From DATFTF01 sp963825175 (GTDB lineage: Bacteria > Acidobacteriota > Thermoanaerobaculia > UBA5066 > Gp7-AA6): 64,000 nucleotides of DNA. The DNA lies in the NCBI GenBank assembly GCA_963825175.1, contig CAWGSA010000002.1:1612001-1676000 (forward strand), read 5' to 3'. This document shows, in pieces, positions 34,773 through 42,202 of the stretch; position 1 is the first letter of the stretch; each line of letters starts with the position of its first letter. The position numbers and the translations under genes are program-made. The notes under the pieces are model-generated. The model did not search any database. It saw only the letters and a program-made list of their open reading frames with translations, and was not told where the DNA came from.

Positions 34773-35171
34773 CTACGGCGTCGTCTTGCTCTGAGCCAGG
34801 AACGCGGCGAGCGCGCGGTCGGAGGTTTGAATGTGCCGGAGCAGCCAGAGCTCGATCGCGCCGGCGTCGAGGGGGGCGGGCCTCTCGGTATGCGTGAGCG
34901 AGGCTTTCAGCTCGCGCAGCTCGGCGATCAGGCGGTCGTGCTCCTGCTGGTGGGCCTGGTACGACGGGTAGGCATGCCGGCGCATCAGGAGCTGTTCGGC
35001 GAGGAAATGCGCGTTGGTCACGTCCTCCAGCTGCTGGAGCAGTGCCAGCGCCCGCTTGGAGTCGGCGGATTCCACCGAGACCTCCAGGTCCCGGATCAGT
35101 GAGAGCTGCAGCCCATGCTCGCTGTCGATCTCGGGAACGCCGACGAAAACGCCTTCCTTCGTCTTTGCCAC
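34773..35171 (-). CDS. bacteriohemerythrin
   Basis: A 132-residue four-helix di-iron oxygen carrier. Ligand motifs are IDSEHGLQL, then HFLAEQLLMRR...HQQEH and LLRHIQTSD, matching the H-HxxxE-HxxxH-HxxxxD pattern. The start is the GTG at 35171, with TAGAAT ending 6 bases upstream (35178-35183 on the minus strand). It could deliver or sense O2, which fits the nearby respiratory genes. Divergent from the regulator/propeller gene; both promoters contain GGTTAGAATCCC. Confidence 0.9.
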   Translation of the reverse strand: MAKTKEGVFVGVPEIDSEHGLQLSLIRDLEVSVESADSKRALALLQQLEDVTNAHFLAEQLLMRRHAYPSYQAHQQEHDRLIAELRELKASLTHTERPAPLDAGAIELWLLRHIQTSDRALAAFLAQSKTTP

Positions 35172-35247
35172 GGCGGGATTCTAACCGCTCCGGCGAGGAG
35201 CGTTCGGCATCTTGAGGCACCGGTTAGAATCCCTCCGGCTTTTCGCC

Positions 35248-37422
35248 ATGGCCTCTCCTCCGCCGTCGTCCGCTGGACCGAGCGGCCGTCCTACCGCTCG
35301 GACGGAGACGGAGGCCCTGCGCATCGACGGCCGCCTGGTCGAGCCCGCGCTGCGCCGCGTCACCGGCCCCGGCGGCGCGGCGACGGTCGAGCCCAAGCTT
35401 CTGCAGGTCCTTCTGTGCCTCGCGCGCCGGCCGGGACAGGTCGTTTCCAAGGAGGAGATTTTCAGCGAGGTCTGGAACGGCACCTTCGTGACCGACGACG
35501 TGCTGACGCGTGCGGTCGCGGAGCTACGCAAGATCTTCGGTGACAGTGCCGCGGCGCCCGGGGTCATCGAGACGATCCGCAAGGGGGGCTATCGGCTGAT
35601 CGCGTCCGTGGAGCCGGTGTCGCCGGGCCCGGACGTCGAACGCTCGCAAGCGCCACCAGCCGGGTCCTCCTCCCGCCGACGGCCACGGATCGCCGTCTTC
35701 GTCGCTCTGGGCGTGCTGGAGCTGCTGGTCATCGTCGCTGTCGCCGTTCTGCACTCTCGGGATGCGCGCCGCGCCGGCGCGCCGATGCGGGTCCGTCCGC
35801 TGACCTCCGCCGCCGGAACCGAACGGGATCCGGCCGTGTCTCCCGACGCCACGCGCGTCGCGTACGCCTGGAACGGCGGAGCGGGCGAGGACTCCAGCCT
35901 CTATGTGAAGCTGACCGACGGCGGGACGCCGCTGCGCCTGACGCGTGCGACGGGCGCGCAGGACCGAGCGCCGGCGTGGTCTCCCGACGGCCGGCAACTC
36001 GCATTCACACGGAGCGCGGAGGGGGACTGCGAGATCCTGATCGTTCCGGCCCTGGGCGGCCCCGAACGCCGCATCGCGCCGTGCGGAGACCGCGATTACA
36101 GGCGTCTGAGCTGGTCTCCCGACGGCCGCTGGCTCGCCATCTCCCGCCGCATCGGCTCGTCGCCGCTCGCGATCGAGGCGGTCTCTGTCGACACAGCGGC
36201 TCGGCGCGTGCTGACCCGACCGCCCCCCGGGATCCTGGGGGACACCTCTCCAGCGTTCTCGCCGGACGGAACCCTGGTCGCCTTCGCCCGGAACGTCTCC
36301 GACGGCGCGGGGGACATCTACACGGCCGCGCTCTCCGGCGGACCGGAACGGCGGCTGACGTTCGACGGGCGAGACCTGATGGGAATGGACTGGACGAGCG
36401 ACGGCGAGAGCCTCGTCTTCTCCTCCAGCCGCGCCGGGATCTACAGCCTGTGGCGGGTCGGCGCCTCGGGCGGCGAGCCGGTCTGGTTCGCGGGCGCGGG
36501 AACCAAGATGAAGCATCCGTCGACGGCGCGGGCGGCCGGGAAGAACGTGGTGGCGTTCGAGAACTGGACCTACGAGGTCAATCTTTGGCGGGTTCCGGTC
36601 GGGTCGGGCGGCGAGTCGGCGGCCGGCGCCGCCCGGCGAGTGACGGAAACGACCGATCAATGGAACTTCGAACCGCACGTTTCTCCCGACGGCGCGAGCG
36701 TCGCGTTCGTCTCGACGCGATCGGGGGACGAACAGATCTGGACCCAGGGCCTCGACGGCGGCGCGCCGGCGAGGCGGACGTCCTTCGACGGAGCCAGGCT
36801 CGAGACGCCTCGCTGGTCTCCCGACGGAAAGCGGATCGTCTTCTCCGCCCGGCTGGCGGGGCGCGCCGACATCTACGCGGTCGACGCCTCGGGGGGAGTG
36901 GCCGAGCGTTTGACGCGGGAATCGAGCGACGCGGTGCTGCCGTCCTGGTCGGCCGATGGGCGATCCATCGATTTCGCCTCGCGGCGCGACGGGTCCTGGC
37001 AGGTGTGGCGGCTCTCGCTGGCCGACCGGCGCATGGCACGGCTCACGTCGGAGGGAGGTTACGCGTCGCGCGAGTCCGCCGACGGGAAGTGGCTCTACTT
37101 CACGCGGACGGACGCGGCCGGCGTATGGCGGCAGGCGGGCAGCGGCGGCACGGCGACGCGCGTGGCCGACGCCCTCCTTCCGGAGGACTGGGCCAACTGG
37201 GAGATCGGCGCCGAGGGGCTGTACTTGCGGGAGCTCTTGCCGGTCGAACGCGCGCCGGTCCTCGCGTTTCGCTCCTTCGACGGCGGAGCTCGCAGGGTGA
37301 TCGCTCCCTTGACGGACCAGGGATGGCCGGGCTTCGCCGTCGCGCCGGACGGCGGCTGGATCGTCTACCCGCGCGTCGACCGCCAGTCCTGCGAGATCCG
37401 GCTGATTGAGAACTTTCGTTAG
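35248..37422 (+). CDS. winged-helix regulator fused to TolB-type beta propeller
   Basis: A 724-residue CadC-like membrane regulator. Residues 25-115 are an OmpR/CadC-type DNA-binding domain (PKLLQVLLCLARRPGQVVSKEEIF...VAELRKIFGD...IRKGGYRLI). One helix (about 147-169) crosses the membrane. The outer part has six or more PD40 repeats (APAWSPDGRQLAFTR, RLSWSPDGRWLAI, ETPRWSPDGKRIVF). This architecture is abundant in Acidobacteriota. The ATG at 35248 is preferred over the upstream TTG; TAGAAT lies 17 bases upstream. Ligand and target unknown. Confidence 0.9.
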   Translation: MASPPPSSAGPSGRPTARTETEALRIDGRLVEPALRRVTGPGGAATVEPKLLQVLLCLARRPGQVVSKEEIFSEVWNGTFVTDDVLTRAVAELRKIFGDSAAAPGVIETIRKGGYRLIASVEPVSPGPDVERSQAPPAGSSSRRRPRIAVFVALGVLELLVIVAVAVLHSRDARRAGAPMRVRPLTSAAGTERDPAVSPDATRVAYAWNGGAGEDSSLYVKLTDGGTPLRLTRATGAQDRAPAWSPDGRQLAFTRSAEGDCEILIVPALGGPERRIAPCGDRDYRRLSWSPDGRWLAISRRIGSSPLAIEAVSVDTAARRVLTRPPPGILGDTSPAFSPDGTLVAFARNVSDGAGDIYTAALSGGPERRLTFDGRDLMGMDWTSDGESLVFSSSRAGIYSLWRVGASGGEPVWFAGAGTKMKHPSTARAAGKNVVAFENWTYEVNLWRVPVGSGGESAAGAARRVTETTDQWNFEPHVSPDGASVAFVSTRSGDEQIWTQGLDGGAPARRTSFDGARLETPRWSPDGKRIVFSARLAGRADIYAVDASGGVAERLTRESSDAVLPSWSADGRSIDFASRRDGSWQVWRLSLADRRMARLTSEGGYASRESADGKWLYFTRTDAAGVWRQAGSGGTATRVADALLPEDWANWEIGAEGLYLRELLPVERAPVLAFRSFDGGARRVIAPLTDQGWPGFAVAPDGGWIVYPRVDRQSCEIRLIENFR

Positions 37423-37557
37423 GCGTGAGGCGTGAGGCGACGCGGGCTTCGCCCGCGCGTAAGGCGAGAGGCATGAGGCGTGAGGCGGAAGGTGGTGAGC
37501 GCAAGACAGGCTTCGCCGTTGGATCGGCGCACTCTCACGCGCAGAGCAGCACTTGCC
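37423..37557. repeat. GGCGTGA word repeat and hairpin between convergent genes
   Basis: After the regulator stop, GGCGTGAGGCGTGAGGCG words are followed by CGCGGGC-ttc-GCCCGCG (about 37441-37457), a tight 7-bp hairpin that could terminate either convergent gene. A second AGGCGTGAGGCGGAAGG run follows. The same GGCGTGA word recurs at 47.7, 53.0 and 55.27 kb. Confidence 0.6.
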
Positions 37558-39723
37558 TCACAGCGCCAGATTCTCTTGCCGAATCGGCAGCTTGCGCTCG
37601 CGCCGGCCCGTGGCCGCGAAGATGGCGTTGGCGATCGCCGGCGCCGCGGGCGCGACCGGCGGCTCTCCCATCCCCGCGGGACTCTCGCTGTTTCGAGCGA
37701 CGTGGATTTCGATGGACGGCGTGTCGCGCATGCGCGCGACCGGGAAGTCGGAAAACGTGTGCTGCTGGACACGGCCGTTTTGAAACGTGATCTCGGTCTT
37801 CAGCGCCGCCGAGAGCCCCCACAGGATCCCTCCGTCGATCTGGGCCTCGAGCCCGGCCAGGTTCACGATCTGCCCGCAGTCCGCGGCGCAGACGATGCGG
37901 TGGACGGCAACGTCGCCGGCCTCTCCCACCGAGACATCGGCGACCTGAGCGATGTGGGTCCGGCCGTACATGTTGCACGCGAACCCTCGTCCCACGCGCC
38001 GGCCGGCGACGGGCGGCACGTCCTGCCCCCAACCGGCCTTCTCCGCCGCGAGCTCGACGATGCGGCGCAGGCGATGCCGCTCCATCACGAAGTTTCCAAG
38101 CTTGTGGTCCGGGCCCGCCAGGAGTTCGAGCCGGAGCGCGACGGGATCACGGCCCGCGGCGTGCGCGACTTCGTCGACGAACGACTCCCGGGCGAAGACC
38201 CCGGCGGGGGCGTCGACCGCGCGCCAGGCTCCGGTTGGGACCGGCGACTTCGCGGGGGCGAACAGGGACCTCAGAGCCGGGACGTCGTACGGGCAGTCGT
38301 AGGCGCCCTGCGGATTCCCGTCGTACGTATCGTCCTTCTCCGGCGCGTAAGGACCGAACATCGTCAGGTGAAACGATGTCATCTGTTGGGACCACGCGAC
38401 CACGCGTCCGTTGGAGTCCAGGCCTGCGGCGAGCTGGTTGATCGAGGCGGGCTGATAGCGGTCGTTCTCCATGTCGTCCCGCCGCGACCAGACGATCTGG
38501 ACGGGCTTCCCGATCGCCCTGGACAGTTCCACCGCCTCGGGCACGTAGTCGTGATCGAGCCGCCGCCCGAAACCCCCGCCCAGGAGCGTGACGTGGACCG
38601 TCACCGCTTCGAGCGGAATCCCGAGCAACTGCGCCGCGGCCTTCTGCGCCTCGTTGGGAGCCTGAGTGCCGACCCAGATCGTGCACCGGCCCGGCCGCAC
38701 GTCGGCGACGCAGTTCATCGGCTCGACGGGCGCGTGCGCCTGGAACGAGAAGCGGTACGCGGCTTCGATCTTCCTGGCCGCGGCGCCGAGGGCGCTCTCG
38801 AAGTCGCCCTCCGAGCGTGTCACGCGCGCGGTGGTCCGCGCGGCCGCCTCCAGTCGTCCCCAATAGTCCTCGGTCGAGTCGTGGGCGTTGTTCCCCTCGT
38901 CCCAGGAAACGGCGAGCGCGTCACGCCCCTGGAACGCCGCCCAGGTGCTGTCGGCGACGACGGCGATTCCCGTGGAGATCCGGACGACCTCCCGGACGCC
39001 GCGGATCGCCCTGGCGGGAGCCGCGTCGAAGCTCGCCACGTGCCCTCCCGGAATGGGGGAGCGAGTCACGGCGGCGACCAGCGTTCCGGGCGGCCTCGCA
39101 TCCAGCCCGAAGATGGCGCGTCCGGTCACGATGGCTGGACCCTCCATGCGGCGGACCCGGGTCCCGAGGAGGCGAAAGTCTTTCGGGTCCTTGAGCGGCG
39201 GATCGGTCGGCACGGCGAGCTTTGACGCCGCGCCGGCGAGCTCTCCGTAACCGGCCCGCCGTCCGCTCAGGGCGTGCGTGACCGTCGACGCGGCCGCTCG
39301 GCACTCGGAAGGGGAGACTCCCCATTTCTTCGCCGCCGCCTCCGTCAGCATCTGCCGGGCCGCCGCCCCCGCCTGCCGCAGCGGCTTCCAGTAGTCCTCC
39401 ACGCTGCTCGATCCGGACGTGCGCATCCCCGGATACCGGGGCCCCGGGATGGCGTGCTCGATGCGGATCTTCGTCCAGTCGGCTTCCAGCTCTTCCGCCA
39501 GGATCATGGCCAGAGCCGTGCGCGCCCCCTGTCCCATCTCGGAGCGTGCGGTGATGAGGGTGACGGTTCCGTCGGGCCCGATGCGCAGCCACTTGTTCGG
39601 CTCGAAGCGGGTGGAGCGCCGCGACCCGGTCCGGACCGCCGCTTCCAGGGGACCGATGTGGATCAGGAGCGAGGCCGTGCCGACCGCCCCGGCCTTCAGG
39701 AAGTCCCGGCGCGTCGCGCTCAC
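37558..39723 (-). CDS. molybdopterin-binding large subunit of xanthine-dehydrogenase/IorB-type hydroxylase
   Basis: A 721-residue exported enzyme subunit. A Tat-type start (RRDFLKAGAVG) is followed by molybdopterin signatures: GTVTLITARSEMGQGARTAL, LLGGGFGRR, ACNM-type RGFACNMYG and the C-terminal GMGEPPVAPAAPAIANAI, where the Glu is catalytic in relatives. At this length and with a Tat signal it resembles isoquinoline 1-oxidoreductase IorB and other aldehyde/N-heterocycle hydroxylases. The GTG at 39723 overlaps the small-subunit stop (GTGA). Confidence 0.92.
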   Translation of the reverse strand: MSATRRDFLKAGAVGTASLLIHIGPLEAAVRTGSRRSTRFEPNKWLRIGPDGTVTLITARSEMGQGARTALAMILAEELEADWTKIRIEHAIPGPRYPGMRTSGSSSVEDYWKPLRQAGAAARQMLTEAAAKKWGVSPSECRAAASTVTHALSGRRAGYGELAGAASKLAVPTDPPLKDPKDFRLLGTRVRRMEGPAIVTGRAIFGLDARPPGTLVAAVTRSPIPGGHVASFDAAPARAIRGVREVVRISTGIAVVADSTWAAFQGRDALAVSWDEGNNAHDSTEDYWGRLEAAARTTARVTRSEGDFESALGAAARKIEAAYRFSFQAHAPVEPMNCVADVRPGRCTIWVGTQAPNEAQKAAAQLLGIPLEAVTVHVTLLGGGFGRRLDHDYVPEAVELSRAIGKPVQIVWSRRDDMENDRYQPASINQLAAGLDSNGRVVAWSQQMTSFHLTMFGPYAPEKDDTYDGNPQGAYDCPYDVPALRSLFAPAKSPVPTGAWRAVDAPAGVFARESFVDEVAHAAGRDPVALRLELLAGPDHKLGNFVMERHRLRRIVELAAEKAGWGQDVPPVAGRRVGRGFACNMYGRTHIAQVADVSVGEAGDVAVHRIVCAADCGQIVNLAGLEAQIDGGILWGLSAALKTEITFQNGRVQQHTFSDFPVARMRDTPSIEIHVARNSESPAGMGEPPVAPAAPAIANAIFAATGRRERKLPIRQENLAL

Positions 39724-40187
39724 CGGGCGCCTCCTTCGGCGGCCAGCCGGGCGATGGCGCGCCGCACACGCGGATAGCTGCCGCAGCGGCAGACGTGCTC
39801 GGAGAAGACGCGATTCACGTCCTCGTCGCTCGGGTGCGGCGTCTCCGAAAGAAGGGCCGCGGCGGCGAGAATCATTCCGGGCTGGCAGTACCCGCACTGC
39901 GCGACGTCTTCCTCGATCCACGCCCGCTGGCACGGATGACCGCCGTCGCGCGAGAGTCCTTCGATCGTCGTGAACCGCCTTCCCGCGGCCTGCGAGATGG
40001 AGACCTGGCAGGAGCGCAGCTCCTTTCCCTTTTCCAGGACCGTGCAAGCCCCGCAGATCCCGACGCCGCAGCCGTACTTGGTCCCGGTCAGGCGCAGGGC
40101 GTCGCGCAGAACCCACAGGAGCGGCGTCTCGGGATCCTGCTCGACCTCCCGCCGCCGTCCATTGACCGTGAAAGCGAATCGCGCCAT
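39720..40187 (-). CDS. 2Fe-2S small subunit of molybdenum hydroxylase (IorA/CoxS-type)
   Basis: A 155-residue protein with two [2Fe-2S] clusters: the plant-type ferredoxin set CGVGICGAC plus C at SCQV, and the helical set CGYCQPG and CRCG. It passes electrons from the large subunit's Mo centre to an outside acceptor. No FAD subunit is present, as in IorAB. The ATG at 40187 has GAGGAGGAG just upstream; a longer start at 40223 would absorb that site. Forms an operon with the large subunit. Confidence 0.93.
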   Translation of the reverse strand: MARFAFTVNGRRREVEQDPETPLLWVLRDALRLTGTKYGCGVGICGACTVLEKGKELRSCQVSISQAAGRRFTTIEGLSRDGGHPCQRAWIEEDVAQCGYCQPGMILAAAALLSETPHPSDEDVNRVFSEHVCRCGSYPRVRRAIARLAAEGGAR

Positions 40188-40200
40188 CTCTCCTCCTCTC

Positions 40201-40239
40201 GCGTTCTCACCGACCGCGTCCAACTGCGCGCGAGAACGC
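40201..40239. promoter_or_regulatory. inverted repeat upstream of the molybdenum hydroxylase operon
   Basis: GCGTTCTC (40201-40208) and GAGAACGC (40232-40239) form an 8-bp inverted repeat with 23 bases between, ending 14 bases before the small-subunit ATG. It could be an operator or a 5' leader hairpin. The bases from 40240 to 40320 show nothing further. Confidence 0.35.
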
Positions 40240-40321
40240 CGGGAGTTACGGGCGCCCTTCCCTCCGGTTGCCGAGGTTTCGCCGAGGGTTTGCCGAGGCC
40301 GCCGTCGATCCAGGAGCCGGG

Positions 40322-40351
40322 CTGACAGCCGAGAGGCTCTTCCTGTATGAT
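40322..40351 (+). promoter_or_regulatory. duplicated tRNA-Asp promoter (upstream copy)
   Basis: CTGACA (40322-40327) and TATGAT (40346-40351) with an 18-base spacer precede the broken tRNA-Asp. The surrounding sequence duplicates the promoter of the intact tRNA with a few changes, including one extra spacer base. Confidence 0.7.
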
Positions 40352-40369
40352 TCGCCGTTCCTCGACCGC

Positions 40370-40602
40370 GGGGTCGTAGTTCAGTTGGTTCAGGCCCGCA
40401 TTGCCCCCGGGCGGCCCGGCCATCTCGCGGATCTTTTCCGCCGAGGCGGCGTCATCCCTCCTCGCCGATGCGCTGCGGCATCGCCGTCGTCGGGCTTCCT
40501 TGCCTCGTCGAAAAACTCCTCGCGATCTGACCGAGCTCCCGAGGGCAGCCCGGGCCTCCGTCGGCCTGTCACGCCGAAGGTCGCGGGTTCGAGTGCTGTC
40601 GG
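40370..40602 (+). pseudogene. tRNA-Asp pseudogene split by a 168-bp insertion
   Basis: The first 21 bases of tRNA-Asp (GGGGTCGTAGTTCAGTTGGTT, given here as 40370-40390) are intact, then 168 bases of unrelated sequence (40391-40558) follow. The tRNA resumes with CGTCGGCCTGTCACGCCG (40559 on). The bases AGAA of the D arm are missing and the 3' end is mutated (GAGTGCTGTCGGAC in place of GAGTCCCGTCGGCC), so it cannot fold. The insert begins AGGCCCG and ends CGGGCCT, a 7-bp terminal inversion. It is a decayed tandem duplicate of the working tRNA 325 bases downstream. Confidence 0.8.
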
Positions 40603-40647
40603 ACAAGGCCAGCCGGGGGACCCGGATCCGCGGCGAGGGCGCTCCGG

Positions 40648-40676
40648 CTGACAGCCGATGGCACTTCCTGTATGAT
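40648..40676 (+). promoter_or_regulatory. sigma70-type promoter of tRNA-Asp
   Basis: CTGACA (40648-40653), a 17-base spacer and TATGAT (40671-40676) stand 18 bases before the mature 5' end of tRNA-Asp. This is the clearest -35/-10 promoter in the window, each box 5/6 to consensus. Confidence 0.75.
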
Positions 40677-40694
40677 TCGCCGTTCTTCGACCGC

Positions 40695-40771
40695 GGGGTC
40701 GTAGTTCAGTTGGTTAGAACGTCGGCCTGTCACGCCGAAGGTCGCGGGTTCGAGTCCCGTCGGCCCCGCCA
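40695..40771 (+). tRNA. tRNA-Asp (GUC)
   Basis: Full cloverleaf: acceptor GGGGTCG/CGGCCCC, D arm with TTCAGTTGGTTAGAA, anticodon stem TCGGC/GCCGA with loop CTGTCAC (anticodon GTC), T loop TTCGAGT, discriminator G and encoded CCA. Its 3' 25 bases, plus one further A, are repeated at 41538-41563, marking it as the attachment site of the island downstream. Confidence 0.98.
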
Positions 40772-41563
40772 ATTAGAGATGACGACGTACCCACCGATTC
40801 GCCGTTCCCCTTTTCCTCGCTCGCGCCTGCCGGTGACTGCAAGGCATCACGCAGCGAATCAGACCAAAGGATCCCGCTAACAGAATGAACCACGCGACTC
40901 AGGAATCAGCGGCACGCCGCGCCGACCTCGAACGGGCGCTGGCGGTTACACCGAATGATCCCGATCTCCTCATCGAATACGGAGTCTTGCTTTTCGACCC
41001 CTTTCATGAGTCCGAAGCGAGCCGTGCAGCGTTGGAGCATGCAGTCAGAGTTAAACCCGAGGACTCCAGAATTCTGTTTTGGCTGGCCAAGCTCGCAGTA
41101 CACCGCGAACTCGACGACGCGAAGGCGAAGGCATTGCTTGAACGCGCTCTTGGGATCAACCCTGAATGCGCCGAATGCTTGTCGTTGCTAATCTCGGTCC
41201 TGAGCGATGACCACCTCGAGATGGACCGCTGTGCCTCGCTTGCCAGAAGACTGGTGCAAGTAGCTCCAGACTGGCCACGCGCCCACGAGATGAAGGCTCA
41301 GATCGCGAAGGCGCAGGGTCACGTGGCTGAGGCTCGCGAGGAGTATGGCAAAGCGCTACGGCTTTCAGAACTTCCGCGCAACGAGAACCTACCATCGACC
41401 TACTTTGAAATAGCGGTAACAGGGCGTCACCCAACCGCTGCAGCCATCGAAAGGATCAAGACGGCTCTGGCAGGACTCTCTCGTTAATAAGCCCGGAGCC
41501 GAAGTCGAATGCCTTTGGAAACGGCCAAACTCGGTCCGGTTCGAGTCCCGTCGGCCCCGCCAA
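40747..41563. mobile_element. 0.8-kb tRNA-Asp-integrated mini-island bounded by a 26-bp direct repeat
   Basis: A perfect 26-bp repeat lies at 40747-40772 (the tRNA-Asp T arm to CCA plus A) and at 41538-41563; it starts GGTTCGAGTCCCG and ends GGCCCCGCCAA. The 765 bases between carry a single gene. They are visibly richer in A/T than the flanks, with codons such as GTT, AAT and GAA common. This is the attL/attR pattern of a tyrosine-integrase element, but no integrase is inside, so the element is either a deletion remnant or was inserted by an enzyme encoded elsewhere. Confidence 0.8.
40885..41487 (+). CDS. TPR-repeat protein, sole cargo of the tRNA-Asp island
   Basis: A 200-residue helical protein with several TPR-like repeats (LIEYGVLLFDPFHESEASRAALEHAVRV, ILFWLAKLAVHRELDDAKAKALLERALGI, then RLVQVAPDWPRAHEMKAQIAKAQGHVAEAREEY). 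No signal peptide, membrane helix or catalytic domain is visible, so it is probably a scaffold or adaptor. Codon use is less GC-biased than in all neighbours, supporting transfer. No clear Shine-Dalgarno sequence precedes the ATG. A Sel1/tetratricopeptide assignment finer than TPR is not possible by eye. Confidence 0.8.
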   Translation: MNHATQESAARRADLERALAVTPNDPDLLIEYGVLLFDPFHESEASRAALEHAVRVKPEDSRILFWLAKLAVHRELDDAKAKALLERALGINPECAECLSLLISVLSDDHLEMDRCASLARRLVQVAPDWPRAHEMKAQIAKAQGHVAEAREEYGKALRLSELPRNENLPSTYFEIAVTGRHPTAAAIERIKTALAGLSR

Positions 41564-41590
41564 ACGCCGTCCTATACTGCCGGGTCTGAA

Positions 41591-42109
41591 ATGAGCTGGG
41601 TCGCCAGGCTCGTCGTTCTCCTCGGTTTCGCGGCGGTGCTCACCGTGGTGACGGCGCTGCTGCTGTTCGACGCGCCGTTCGAGTACGCGCTCGATTGCAA
41701 CCGGCTCTCGGGCCGCTGTGTCTTCACGCAGCGGCTGCTGGTCCGGTCGAAGGTCGGCTGGGCGCCGATGGCCGCGCTCGGGCGCGCCGAGGTCCGCGTG
41801 GTCCCTGCCCGGCGGGGCGCGCCGCGGATCCTGGTCTGGGTCCAATCGAGATCCGGCAGCGGAGACTCCTTCTTTGCCGACTACTCCCGGCGCGGCGAAG
41901 CCGACCAGGCCGCGGAGAGAATCAACGCGTTCCTGGGCGACCCGTCGGCCGGAAGACTCGTCCTGACGCGGAGCGTGCGGGGGATGTACTGGCTGGCGTG
42001 GGCGCTGGTCCCGATCGACGCCGCCCTTGTTGTGGCGCTGGCCGCTGTTCTCTTCGGAAAACGCAAAGCAGAGGAACGGCCCGATTCGAACCCGGCCGCA
42101 AGCGGCTGA
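41591..42109 (+). CDS. two-helix membrane protein of unknown function
   Basis: A 172-residue protein with a helix at 5-25, a soluble beta-rich middle with paired Cys (LDCNRLSGRCVF) and a helix near 133-155 (LAWALVPIDAALVVALAAVLFG). The pattern is like PH-domain-type small membrane proteins, but I recognise no family. TATACT lies 12 bases before the ATG, just outside the right island repeat, so this was the first gene downstream of tRNA-Asp before insertion. Confidence 0.7.
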   Translation: MSWVARLVVLLGFAAVLTVVTALLLFDAPFEYALDCNRLSGRCVFTQRLLVRSKVGWAPMAALGRAEVRVVPARRGAPRILVWVQSRSGSGDSFFADYSRRGEADQAAERINAFLGDPSAGRLVLTRSVRGMYWLAWALVPIDAALVVALAAVLFGKRKAEERPDSNPAASG

Positions 42110-42126
42110 GAAAGAGCAGTAAGAAA

Positions 42127-42150
42127 GGGCGCCCGCTCGTGCGGGCGCCC
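42127..42150 (-). terminator. perfect 10-bp hairpin terminator of degP
   Basis: GGGCGCCCGC-TCGT-GCGGGCGCCC forms a perfect stem with a 4-base loop. On the minus strand it is followed by TTTCTTACTGCTCTTTC, so it fits as the terminator of the degP gene 53 bases upstream. It may also stop transcription from the convergent membrane-protein gene. Confidence 0.75.
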
Positions 42151-42202
42151 TGGGACATCCGATCCGCGGTCCGCGATCCGCGGTCCGCGGTCTGCCACCT
42201 TC

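Noticed and set aside
40370..40602. Intron-containing tRNA-Asp
   Set aside because: The interruption is in the D arm, removes tRNA bases, and the 3' end is mutated; bacterial tRNA introns sit in the anticodon loop and leave exact ends.
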